A stretch of 29,278 nucleotides of DNA from a virus, in IMG/VR virus record IMGVR_UViG_3300043426_000120, positions 1 to 29,278 of that record. The stretch is one strand, 5' to 3'. The notes under the pieces were generated by a model. That model had not been told where the DNA came from, did no database searches, and saw nothing but the letters and a program-made list of their open reading frames with translations. The position numbers and the translations under genes are program-made. This document shows positions 13,775 to 21,513 of this stretch, one piece after another. Position 1 is the stretch's first letter. The number at the start of each line of letters is the position of its first letter.

Positions 13775-15604
13775 TTATGCCGACTGTATTTCAGCCACGA
13801 GACCGCTGGCAGCGGTCCTGATTGCAGCCATGTTCTGAGACAGGATGCCTAGCCCACTCGAAGCGGCCGTAGCTGCTATCTGAGAGCGTGCGTTGAGAAT
13901 CTGCGACTGCCCAAGCATTTCACTTGATGCAATCTGAGCTCGATGTGCCATGACCGTGGAGTTCGACTGCTGCGCCTGCACCTTCTCAGCCACCGCTTTC
14001 ACCTGCGCTTCCACTTGGACGCTGTACTTCTTCAACCGAGACTCATAGATACCCAACGCCGCCTGGATGTCTGCTTGATACCGGGCCACATCCGCCCCGT
14101 ACATCTGAATTCGCGCTCTGTACTGTTCGAGCGGGATTTGCGCTGCAGCGACTTGGGCACGAACCTGCGTCTCCTTCGCTGCCACACCAGACTGATAAGC
14201 CTGCACCTTCGTGGCATATGCTCTGACCGAGGTCTCATACACCCCCAGTTTTGTGGCTTCACCGCGAATGCGAGCCTCGTACATTCCAAACTCCGACGCC
14301 TTGGCGCTCACCTGAGCTTGATATGCCTCGACGCGGGTGCGGAACAGGTCCAGCTTGGACCGCTCGACCTCCGTGAAGACCTTCGCCGCCTCCATCTGTG
14401 TGCGATACAGCTCGACGCGCGACTTCACGCCTTCAAGTTGCGCGTTGTACAGCGACACATACATCTGCTGGGCCTCAACGGACAGTCGGGCGCCTTCCAC
14501 CTTGGACTTGTACACATCTAGGTGAGCCAGCGCTCCGCGGAGCTGAGTCTCGTACACTTGAGCCGCTCCACGGAACGCCTCCAGTCTCGCGTTGAACCGC
14601 GATAGTTTTGCGTTGAACAACTGGACCCCAAAATCGGCGAGGTACCTAGCCGCATTCAGCGCACGCTCCTGAACAAAACCAAAGTATTGGATAAGCATCG
14701 CTTCGACTTGACGAACCTCTTGCAACGTGAACTTGCGATTCTCCACATACATGTCGGCGCGTTTCAGCGCGATGTCACGTGACAGACTCGATGTCTTCTC
14801 AAGAGCGGCTGTTTGAATTCGGCTGATCGTTGCATTGAGAGCGCCTGGCGGCAGCATCATTCCGCGAGCAGCCGCTTGGCGTGCCGCCTCCTGGATCTGT
14901 GTCTCGGCGTTCAGTAGCTCGCGAGCACGCACGCGGTCCCAGAGAGCTTCCTCATCGGCCGCCTCAATGCCGTACCCGCCATTCACCAAGTCAGCAATGA
15001 GCTTCTGCTTCGCCGCATCGAGCAGGTCAGACTGGTATTGGTCCTCACTGAACTCGAACCGGGAGGTAGGTTCGAGCATGTCATCGACTGGGGCGGCTGT
15101 ACTGAATGTCGGCACGTTTATCGCGGGGGCCTCTGGCAGCGCCAATGCTTGAATGGTCGGCACAGCCGGGAGCGTTATCTGGGGCGCGGCAGGTAAGACG
15201 GCCGAGTTCAGCTCAGGTGCATTTCCGGGGGCAGCCGGCAGGGTTGCATTGGGGGCAGCCGGCAGGGTCAACACAGGTTCAGCCAGTGTCATTTCGGGAA
15301 TAGACCCGAATTCAGGAATGGCTATTTGTGCAAGAGCGGCGTCGGACGGGCGCTGTGCGGCGTTGTCGGGGAACAAAGGTTCGACGGGTGTATTGGCCGC
15401 AGCAGCGGTGATAGCGTTCGCTACTGACGGGTCAACCAGATCCACTCCACCCTCACTGGTGTAGCTCCCCCAATTAGACGCCGGCTTCACCATATCCGCG
15501 ATAGCACGCAAATCCGCGAGGAAATTGTTTGCGTTATCCACCATCGCGCTGGACGCGTAGTCCGCAGAATTCTTCAGGTCTGATACGGTTACAGAATTTG
15601 CCAT
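13775..15604 (-). CDS. Long helical coiled-coil virion protein, 609 aa, with LPAAP-rich segment
   Basis: The start codon follows the stop of the previous gene directly (TAAATG) behind CGGAGAG. Residues 105-170 contain a low-complexity run with repeated LPAAP-type motifs (LPAAPNAT, LPAAPGNAP, LPAAPQITLPAVP, LPEAP). From about 185 to 570 the protein is almost continuously helical. A recurrent motif, hydrophobic-Tyr-x3-hydrophobic-x-x-Tyr/Ala (VYKSKVEG, LYNAQLEG, LYRTQMEA, LFRTRVEA, MYEARIRG, VYETSVRA), is often spaced in multiples of seven (14 or 21 residues), which suits a long coiled coil. The last 40 residues are Ser/Ala-rich. No membrane segment is seen. Between tail-fibre-like proteins and ejection proteins, it is most likely an internal ejection or elongated tail component. 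Confidence 0.8.
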   Translation of the reverse strand: MANSVTVSDLKNSADYASSAMVDNANNFLADLRAIADMVKPASNWGSYTSEGGVDLVDPSVANAITAAAANTPVEPLFPDNAAQRPSDAALAQIAIPEFGSIPEMTLAEPVLTLPAAPNATLPAAPGNAPELNSAVLPAAPQITLPAVPTIQALALPEAPAINVPTFSTAAPVDDMLEPTSRFEFSEDQYQSDLLDAAKQKLIADLVNGGYGIEAADEEALWDRVRARELLNAETQIQEAARQAAARGMMLPPGALNATISRIQTAALEKTSSLSRDIALKRADMYVENRKFTLQEVRQVEAMLIQYFGFVQERALNAARYLADFGVQLFNAKLSRFNARLEAFRGAAQVYETQLRGALAHLDVYKSKVEGARLSVEAQQMYVSLYNAQLEGVKSRVELYRTQMEAAKVFTEVERSKLDLFRTRVEAYQAQVSAKASEFGMYEARIRGEATKLGVYETSVRAYATKVQAYQSGVAAKETQVRAQVAAAQIPLEQYRARIQMYGADVARYQADIQAALGIYESRLKKYSVQVEAQVKAVAEKVQAQQSNSTVMAHRAQIASSEMLGQSQILNARSQIAATAASSGLGILSQNMAAIRTAASGLVAEIQSA

Positions 15605-17167
15605 TTACACTCTCCGTGCCGTCGGCGCGAAGGCCACGGTGTAGTTGTCGAAATCAAAGTCCTTCGTGCCTTCCAGCTCGAACTGCCAATACACCCCGCG
15701 CAGACCTTTACCGAGCAGCGCGCGCCGCTGGCGCAAGGCCGTTACATCTTGCGGGCTCAGCGTGTAGGCGTACTGCGGGCCTTCATCCACAGACACGCGC
15801 AGAGTGATGTCACCTGCGCTGTGTAGGTTCATGTAAAAGTCGCTCGCTCGTTTCTGCTGCGGAATCTTGAACGACATAAAACCGGTCGTCATTTTGAAAG
15901 GGACGCTGTCCTGCTGTACATCCAGCTTGTATAGGCCATCAGCCGCTGCTCCGTAGTATTCCCCGTCGATCTCACAGAAGCTGTTGAACGGATAGTTCGA
16001 GAACGTTGTGCTTGCAGCACTCAAGGTGTTCGTGACAAACGTCAGGATCAAACCCGCCGTGTACTCAGCCGTCAGCCGCGCAGACACTTTCGGCAAGCTC
16101 ACCGTCATGGAGCCCGTGACCGTCTGGGCCGCACCGAGGGAAGCCGTCATGCTCGGCAAGGAGCCAGAGAGCGTAGCCTGCACGCCGACGGTTGCCGAAC
16201 TCGACATCGCCAGTGAGGCCAGCTCAGCTGAGATCGCGCCTATGACACCTGACAGGCCAGATACAGAACCCGTGAGGTTCGGCAGCTTGGCCGCAATCGC
16301 GCCGCCCCCACCGACCTGCCCGGACACCTGAGTCGTCAGCCTGGGGGTCTGTGCTGCGACACTGCCAATGATCCCGGCTGTACCGCTGATCGTCGCTGTC
16401 ATACTCGGCAGCTCTGCGGACAAGGCAAACGACCCACCTGCCACGTTTGCTGTCAGGTTTGGCAGCTTCGCCGCAACACTTGCCACAGAGCCCGTGAGCG
16501 AGCTTATATCCGCAGTGAGTCTCGGCAGCTCTGCGGACACCTCAGCAGAGATGACAGTGATCGTCTCTGCGTCGAGCGAAGCGTTCAACCGAGGTAGAGT
16601 GACTGCTACCGAGCCCGTATTCGCACCAATACCAGCTGTCCCACTGAACTGCATACCGCCGGTTCCGTGCTCGGCAGTGATAAACCTAGCCGCGCCGCCG
16701 AAAGCAATCCCACCTGTGGGTAAAAACTCCCTCCAAGTTGACACCGAGGTGGCCGCTCCAGAGAACGCCATCCCGCCAAGTGGGAAAATCTCATATACGG
16801 ACAGCTGCGTTGATGATACTTGCGCCGTGCCGCTAAACAACGCCCCACCAGAGGCCGTCAAACTATATGACGTTATGTCATAGCTGGTAACGGAGTTCAA
16901 GGTGAACTGCTTGGACGCAGTTCCACTGAACAAAGCCCCGCCAGAGGCTGTAAACTGAAAGTTAAGCGGAGGTTCCCCAATTGAAAGGCACGGGGTTACC
17001 CCAAAACCCACTATTTCACGAGAATACTCACCGGAAACAGGTTTTGGGGTAACGGTAGTGCCCGTGCTGACAGCAGTGTATTCACCACTACCAGTTAGAG
17101 GCGGTACCCCGAAGCCCGTTATTGCACGAGCATACTCCCCAGAGTCAAGGATCGGGGTGTTTGCCAT
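15605..17167 (-). CDS. Repeat-rich virion (tail/fibre-like) protein, 520 aa
   Basis: Three internal repeat families are visible. SGEY-containing 18-residue units begin at residues 9, 27 and 45 (SGEY...GFGVxP in two of them). GGALFSGTA-like units occur near 75, 106, 130, 152 and 170. A/S-x-LPxLTA-like units begin at about 189, 212, 233, 251, 272, 293, 314, 335 and 356, mostly 21 residues apart. From about 385 a non-repetitive domain follows (FCEIDGEYYGAAADGLYKLD, then FKIPQQKRASDFYMNLHS) that looks like a beta domain with a Tyr-rich core. No ribosome site is obvious; the start is one base after the preceding stop, suggesting coupling. The repeats probably form stacked beta structure, as in fibres. 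Receptor or tail function is inferred from context. Confidence 0.78.
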   Translation of the reverse strand: MANTPILDSGEYARAITGFGVPPLTGSGEYTAVSTGTTVTPKPVSGEYSREIVGFGVTPCLSIGEPPLNFQFTASGGALFSGTASKQFTLNSVTSYDITSYSLTASGGALFSGTAQVSSTQLSVYEIFPLGGMAFSGAATSVSTWREFLPTGGIAFGGAARFITAEHGTGGMQFSGTAGIGANTGSVAVTLPRLNASLDAETITVISAEVSAELPRLTADISSLTGSVASVAAKLPNLTANVAGGSFALSAELPSMTATISGTAGIIGSVAAQTPRLTTQVSGQVGGGGAIAAKLPNLTGSVSGLSGVIGAISAELASLAMSSSATVGVQATLSGSLPSMTASLGAAQTVTGSMTVSLPKVSARLTAEYTAGLILTFVTNTLSAASTTFSNYPFNSFCEIDGEYYGAAADGLYKLDVQQDSVPFKMTTGFMSFKIPQQKRASDFYMNLHSAGDITLRVSVDEGPQYAYTLSPQDVTALRQRRALLGKGLRGVYWQFELEGTKDFDFDNYTVAFAPTARRV

Positions 17168-17168
17168 G

Positions 17169-17969
17169 TTACGGGAACGTCAACGATGCGCCGGTCAAAT
17201 TCACTGGCGTGGCGGTTACAAACGAAGTTGTTGCAACAATGAAGTCAGCGCCCGTTGTCCCCACAGAGCCGTCGATGGTATAAGTGCCTCTCGTCCATCG
17301 CGCCCATGTAGCCGTACCTGTGGCCACAGGGGTACACGACTTGGCTGCAGCCAACACCGCTACGCCGGTTGCAGCTGACGAATAATCCGCAACGGCGAAC
17401 GTTAGGCTACCTAGCGCGGTTTGCGTAGTGACAGCTGTGTCAGCATTGGCGGGCTGCGTGCCAGAATAGAACGTCATCGTGCCAGACGAAGCCATTGCGG
17501 GAACCGCTGTCGCTGTGCCTGTAATGATTTGGAGCCATGCATTGACAAGCGCTTGATTCATAAATAGCGTTCCGCCGTTTCCGGTCGGCAGCTTTATGAC
17601 GCACGAACAAGGTACGGGTGTAGAGGCCGTGAACGACGTGCTCTGCACAATGAAGTTACCCCCACCACCTGCAGCACTTACAGTGCCTGTGGCAACAAGG
17701 TATGACGTACTCGCATTGCCGTACCAAGTCATCAGCGAGGCTGCCCCGCTAACGTTTGGGGTGATAGACGCAGTAGACATGACGCTTGTGCCCGCCACTG
17801 GGTAGGCGAATGACACCGCTGTACCGTACGCGTTAGTGAACAAATTCACCGCAGCGTTTGTAGTGATCTGGATGTAAGTTCCGAGGGCATAGCTGCCCAT
17901 TATGGCTTTACCCGTTAGGGTGTCCAGATAATTGTTCTTGGCGTTGTTGCTGAACACAAGCGCTGACAT
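17169..17969 (-). CDS. Beta-rich tail-associated protein with SGTQPAN domain, 266 aa
   Basis: The protein is rich in Thr, Ser, Ala and Val with few charged residues, typical of beta-sandwich virion proteins. Near residue 165 it carries MTFYSGTQPANADTA, closely similar to the motif in the gene at 18390-18842, so the two share a duplicated domain. The C-terminal segment has repeats of the pattern ADFIVATTSFVTATPVNLTG, echoing GNFIVQSTSFTASTPVPC near residue 103, which suggests internal duplication. No signal or membrane segment is seen. It lies among tail genes and is probably a minor tail or decoration protein; the exact role is unknown. Confidence 0.75.
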   Translation of the reverse strand: MSALVFSNNAKNNYLDTLTGKAIMGSYALGTYIQITTNAAVNLFTNAYGTAVSFAYPVAGTSVMSTASITPNVSGAASLMTWYGNASTSYLVATGTVSAAGGGGNFIVQSTSFTASTPVPCSCVIKLPTGNGGTLFMNQALVNAWLQIITGTATAVPAMASSGTMTFYSGTQPANADTAVTTQTALGSLTFAVADYSSAATGVAVLAAAKSCTPVATGTATWARWTRGTYTIDGSVGTTGADFIVATTSFVTATPVNLTGASLTFP

Positions 17970-17972
17970 GGC

Positions 17973-18380
17973 TTACACCTTGCTGCCAGTGAACACCGGC
18001 GTGATGATGATCTGGTCCCCGGTGTACTGGATGATCTTGCCGCTGCTGAAAGGCTCGCTCCAGAGCAACACGCCCGTCGTTGCATCCACTACAAAGTAGC
18101 CATAGACCGTCACCGCCGTGCCCGCCGTGAACGTCCATGTCTGTGCCGCGTACGAAGCCTGCGCAAGCCCGCCGTTCTGAGCAATGGACCAGCTACCTTT
18201 GGTGAGCGTCTTCGCTGCGTAACCAAGCGTCGACATCTCCGTATAGGTCGCTGCGGTGTCAGTGTCAGCCGCAGTGACGTTGTTCACATAGAGCTTGAGC
18301 AGCTGGTTGCCGGGTGTCGAGAATCCGAGAGCGAACTCAACGAGCTTGTTCTCGCCGACTGAAGGAATGAAGAGAGGCAT
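17973..18380 (-). CDS. Small beta-rich virion protein, 135 aa
   Basis: The sequence is beta-rich, with a recognisable phage-structural pattern: LKLYVNNVTAADTDTAATYTE followed by GYAAKTL, and a C-terminus GDQIIITPVFTGSKV. I recall similar small proteins in tail regions of other phages, annotated only as hypothetical or structural. The start follows AGGAGTAATC, and the gene is nine bases after the previous stop. It lies between two SGTQPAN-domain genes, supporting a role in the tail or its decoration. Confidence 0.72.
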   Translation of the reverse strand: MPLFIPSVGENKLVEFALGFSTPGNQLLKLYVNNVTAADTDTAATYTEMSTLGYAAKTLTKGSWSIAQNGGLAQASYAAQTWTFTAGTAVTVYGYFVVDATTGVLLWSEPFSSGKIIQYTGDQIIITPVFTGSKV

Positions 18381-18389
18381 GATTACTCC

Positions 18390-18842
18390 TTATACCGTCG
18401 GCAAGCTGAATTCAGCTGCCGATAGCAAGAAGGGGGCGCCGAGCGTCACCGTGAGAGACCCCAAGTCCATATCCGCCCCGCTGGTGGCAATTGAACCGTC
18501 CGCCCGTGCGAGAGTGGTCGTGGCGGCAGTGCCCGCCTCCGTGGTCTGGCGAATTCGGAACCATCCGGCAGTACCTGTCGCCAAGCCAGTACCACTCCAG
18601 GTTTCGCTGGTTTTCTTGGGGATCATGCCTGCTGTGGCGGTAGTCTCGAAGTGAATCCCTGTTCCCGCGCCAGACAGCGAAACGGTGACAAGTAGTGTGC
18701 CGCTCGCTGCAGTGTCAGGGTTGGCTGGCTGAGTGCCCGAGTAGATGTCAATCAAGAAACCCGAAGCGCCTTCCAGCGCTGCCTTGAACGATGACGACGC
18801 CATCATGGCGTTGGTAAGACCTGTAGATAGACGAAATGCCAT
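18390..18842 (-). CDS. Beta-rich tail-associated protein with SGTQPAN domain, 150 aa
   Basis: The start chosen is the ATG at 18842 behind AAGGAGCAGATC; an in-frame ATG 18 bases upstream lacks such a site. After a short helix (LTNAMMASSSFKAALEG) the protein has IDIYSGTQPANPDTAASG, then Gly/Thr-rich beta strands and a C-terminal strand pair (GSLTVTLGAPFLL). The motif is shared with the gene at 17169-17969, indicating duplication within the tail region. It begins ten bases after the nozzle-like gene. Minor tail protein by context. Confidence 0.74.
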   Translation of the reverse strand: MAFRLSTGLTNAMMASSSFKAALEGASGFLIDIYSGTQPANPDTAASGTLLVTVSLSGAGTGIHFETTATAGMIPKKTSETWSGTGLATGTAGWFRIRQTTEAGTAATTTLARADGSIATSGADMDLGSLTVTLGAPFLLSAAEFSLPTV

Positions 18843-18852
18843 GATCTGCTCC

Positions 18853-20025
18853 TTATGCAAACAGGCTGGTTATGAACTGAGGCGTGCCGCCCCGAATCTT
18901 GAAAAGACTTGCACCACCTACAGAAGCCGGGAGCTGATATCTACCGCCCGTCACATCCTTGAACTGACCGCCGCTCGCACCCATACAAACCCCGCGTTCC
19001 GAAGCCCACAACCAGACCGGGGCTTGGGTTGACCCGTCGCTAAAGTAATGCGCCGGTATCTCCTGCTCCGTCCCAAGCACCGCCCCGTAAGGAGCCACTT
19101 CTACCCGCTCAAAAACATCCGGGTCTGAGCCTGACAAGAAGACCGTTTCACTCTCTGTGCCGACAAAGAGACCGTCAGAGACTGGGGCAAAAACACGCAC
19201 TGGGGACGAAAAACCGATATACCCCCCAACCCGGTCGAACAGCTCATACTCGTATGGCTGACTGTACCATAAGTAGTGGTTTCTAGCCACATACAGGCGC
19301 CCCTTGTAGTAGCCAAGAACCTGACCAGGAGGGGGGCCGGACATGTACTGCGTGCGGACCGGAAGCGTGAGATCCGGCAATTCAGATAGTGTCAGAGTGG
19401 CTGTGGCGGCAGGCGCCGTAGCGGCGAGCATCGGCACCTCGCCGTCCCACTGGGAGACATACACCCGGCACGACGTGACCGAGGGGCTAACTGGCGTCGA
19501 CAGGGTCAGGGTTAGCCCTTGGTTTTCCCCTACTAGCACCCGTTGGACACTGCTTGCCCCCGACTCAACCCCATCAGCGCGCAGATTCGTGACACACACC
19601 AGGTAAGCACCTGGGCGAAATGCACCGCCCGTGAGGTTTATTGAGGGGGACTGAGGGAGTTCTACGCCAGCCGGGTGGTTTGTGGCCCCGCGAAGAACTC
19701 CGCTGGCTACGCCGTCAGTCCAGAAGACGGCGTCAGCGATCCTCTGATAAGCCACCCGTCGACCTACCACGGGCACAATCGGAGTGACACCTGCGCCGCT
19801 GAACCGACTGAGCACGCCGTCCTTAACCACGTAGCTGTCTTGCACGTCACTCCACAGGCTGTGGAACATGCCAGTGGCTTGGCGTGAAACACCCAAGCGC
19901 CTGTATGCCTTGCCCGTCTCATCAAGCTCGATGTTGTCCGCAGTGAGCAGATCGCCAGGAGAGAAACGATCTGGCGGGAGGTCGTTTCGGACGCCTGACT
20001 GTGCCCGGATCTCAATGATGTTCAT
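18853..20025 (-). CDS. Probable tail nozzle / tubular protein, 390 aa
   Basis: The N-terminus (SGVRNDLPPDRFSPGDLLTADNIELDETGKAYRRLG) and the series of strand-turn units (SPGAYLVCV-like strands, GYYKGRLYVARNHYLWYS, VFAPVSDGLFVGTESETVFLSG, VWLWASERGVCMG) look like the propeller-type nozzle or tubular proteins of podovirus tails. These form the distal tail tube and guide DNA. In particular the YKGRLYVA...LWYS pattern and the final cluster GASGGQFKDVTGGRYQLP support this. It starts in an ATGA overlap with the previous gene. The family is inferred from pattern, so a related beta-propeller tail protein is also possible. Confidence 0.68.
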   Translation of the reverse strand: MNIIEIRAQSGVRNDLPPDRFSPGDLLTADNIELDETGKAYRRLGVSRQATGMFHSLWSDVQDSYVVKDGVLSRFSGAGVTPIVPVVGRRVAYQRIADAVFWTDGVASGVLRGATNHPAGVELPQSPSINLTGGAFRPGAYLVCVTNLRADGVESGASSVQRVLVGENQGLTLTLSTPVSPSVTSCRVYVSQWDGEVPMLAATAPAATATLTLSELPDLTLPVRTQYMSGPPPGQVLGYYKGRLYVARNHYLWYSQPYEYELFDRVGGYIGFSSPVRVFAPVSDGLFVGTESETVFLSGSDPDVFERVEVAPYGAVLGTEQEIPAHYFSDGSTQAPVWLWASERGVCMGASGGQFKDVTGGRYQLPASVGGASLFKIRGGTPQFITSLFA

Positions 20026-20408
20026 AGTGTCGCCGCCAGCCTGAATAGGTTGTCGATATCTTCCTGCGTCTTGCCGAGGGCGCTTGCCATCGAGTTCATA
20101 ACCGGATTCGCACGCTCAAAACTTGTCGACTCGAAGTACCAGTCCTTAGTGTCTTGATCTGCAGCTGCAATAGCCGCTTCAACAGCTACACGTAGGCCGA
20201 TCCGGGTGAGTCCTTGTTTGAACTGGCGACGGGTGACGCTTGTAATTGGGGTGGGTGGTGGCGGAAGCGGAGGCAAAAACGATCCGTCAATGTGGCGCCA
20301 CCCAATCTTGTCTTGAGAGTCAATGGGGATGTATCCCGCAGGCGCGATGCCTGCTGTCTCTAAAGTAGTCTGAATCACGCCGTCGTGGTTGGGGTATCCG
20401 TATAGCAT
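20022..20408 (-). CDS. Tail-associated protein with C-terminal helical domain, 128 aa
   Basis: The first 45 residues are beta-like (YGYPNHDGVIQTTLE, then IDSQDKIGWRHIDGSF). A Pro-rich linker, LPPLPPPPTP, follows at about 45-54. The rest is helical: VTRRQFKQGLTRIGL, then AVEAAIAAADQ, then ending IDNLFRLAATL. That last domain matches a small helical module I recall at the C-termini of many phage tail and tail-assembly proteins (R-R-Q-x3-L-L ... I-D-x-L-F-x-x-A-A-x-L). It shares one base with the previous stop (TGATG) and overlaps the next gene by ATGA. Tail fibre assembly or attachment is likely but unproven. Confidence 0.7.
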   Translation of the reverse strand: MLYGYPNHDGVIQTTLETAGIAPAGYIPIDSQDKIGWRHIDGSFLPPLPPPPTPITSVTRRQFKQGLTRIGLRVAVEAAIAAADQDTKDWYFESTSFERANPVMNSMASALGKTQEDIDNLFRLAATL

Positions 20409-20965
20409 CAGAAGAACTCCACAATAGTGAAATGGCCGATTAGTCCGTACGGGGTTTGCTGTTTCGCTCGGTTATAGACGCGCAGATTTGTGCTAGATGT
20501 GAGCGCACCTTTCAACATAAACCCCTGAACGTCGGAGGAAAGCGAGGACGTCCCGGCTTGGTAGCCGCGAAACTCAAGAATCGTCTTGCTGAGATCGACG
20601 GGGGTGATCGCAGTATCCAAATACATCCCTTGATTACTGCCTGACAGAGTTACCGCGACTTGCTGAATAGACTTAATCGGAGCCGCGTATTCAACCAATT
20701 CCCATGTTGCCGAGGCTGCCGAATTAAGCGTTCCGCCAAACGCGTTGCGCATTGACACCGTAGTTGCGTTTGTAAGTTCCACTCTAGTGCTGACATACGC
20801 GCTCGACCATAGCCCCGGGGTGGTATCCATCAATTTAATGACGGAGCGCGTCGTATCTACCGCAGTCACTGTTGCTGTTGCAGGGTAGGCTGTACTTGAA
20901 ATCGTTCCGCGCTGAACGCTCTTGATTGCAGCGCCGCCCCCTAGGAATGTAGATGCGTTGCTCAT
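20408..20965 (-). CDS. Beta-rich tail protein, 185 aa
   Basis: The sequence is Ser/Thr-rich and predicted mostly beta, with repeated strand pairs such as IKSVQRGTISSTAYPATATV and IKSIQQVAVTLSGSNQGMYL. Its C-terminus is YGLIGHFTIVEFF. The IKSxQ start of two halves (near residues 14 and 97) hints at internal duplication. There is no membrane segment. It starts in an ATGA overlap with the upstream tail gene. Short beta-only proteins in this location are usually minor tail or fibre-attachment proteins. Confidence 0.72.
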   Translation of the reverse strand: MSNASTFLGGGAAIKSVQRGTISSTAYPATATVTAVDTTRSVIKLMDTTPGLWSSAYVSTRVELTNATTVSMRNAFGGTLNSAASATWELVEYAAPIKSIQQVAVTLSGSNQGMYLDTAITPVDLSKTILEFRGYQAGTSSLSSDVQGFMLKGALTSSTNLRVYNRAKQQTPYGLIGHFTIVEFF

Positions 20966-21513
20966 GACAGTCTCCAGTCATCAGACGCAGATAGATACTC
21001 AAACAGGAACTTTCGGTTCGCGATATCTAGCGTCATGTCCTGCGCCAGCCCCATGATCGTCTTCCCATTGCGCCCAACAACCGTAGTTAACAGGCTGCCT
21101 GTGTTGTAGATAACCACCTCATCACCATTAGCAGGTGCGGCAGGAAGAGTCAGCGTAAGCGCCCCAGCGCTGTAGGAATACTTTGCATTCGATGCGAGCG
21201 TGGTATTCGCCGTGAGATTGATTGGGGTGGCAGGGGCGTGTTCGGCGAACAAAGCAGCCAAGGCTCCGGCCGTCAGCACGTGGGCAGCCACTGCACCGGA
21301 CGCGTGGCTCGCAGCAGCCGTGCCCTCTATCCCGCGCGTGACCGTCCAGGTTGTGCCTGCGACAGCCGTCACGAGCATAAGCTCGTCATCCACGCGGATT
21401 CTGAAATTAGGTGCTGGTGCGCCTGAGGCCAGCACAACAGTTAACGTGCCGGTGGAGTTGTCTACTGCGCCAGCAAGCGTCGTTGCGAAGTCATTCGCTA
21501 GATTTTCCGCCAT
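20962..21513 (-). CDS. Tail fibre-like protein, 183 aa
   Basis: Residues 35-80 contain FRIRVDDELMLVTAVAGTTWTVTRGIEGTAAASHASGA, a pattern very common near the N-termini of phage tail fibre or baseplate proteins, here split in description only. The C-terminal half has strands around LTLTLPAAPANGDEVVIYNTG and FLFEYLSASDDWRLS, as in fibre tip domains. The gene overlaps the end of the basic repeat-protein gene by 23 bases, with GGTGA just upstream of its ATG. Attachment of fibre parts is the likely role. Confidence 0.75.
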   Translation of the reverse strand: MAENLANDFATTLAGAVDNSTGTLTVVLASGAPAPNFRIRVDDELMLVTAVAGTTWTVTRGIEGTAAASHASGAVAAHVLTAGALAALFAEHAPATPINLTANTTLASNAKYSYSAGALTLTLPAAPANGDEVVIYNTGSLLTTVVGRNGKTIMGLAQDMTLDIANRKFLFEYLSASDDWRLS

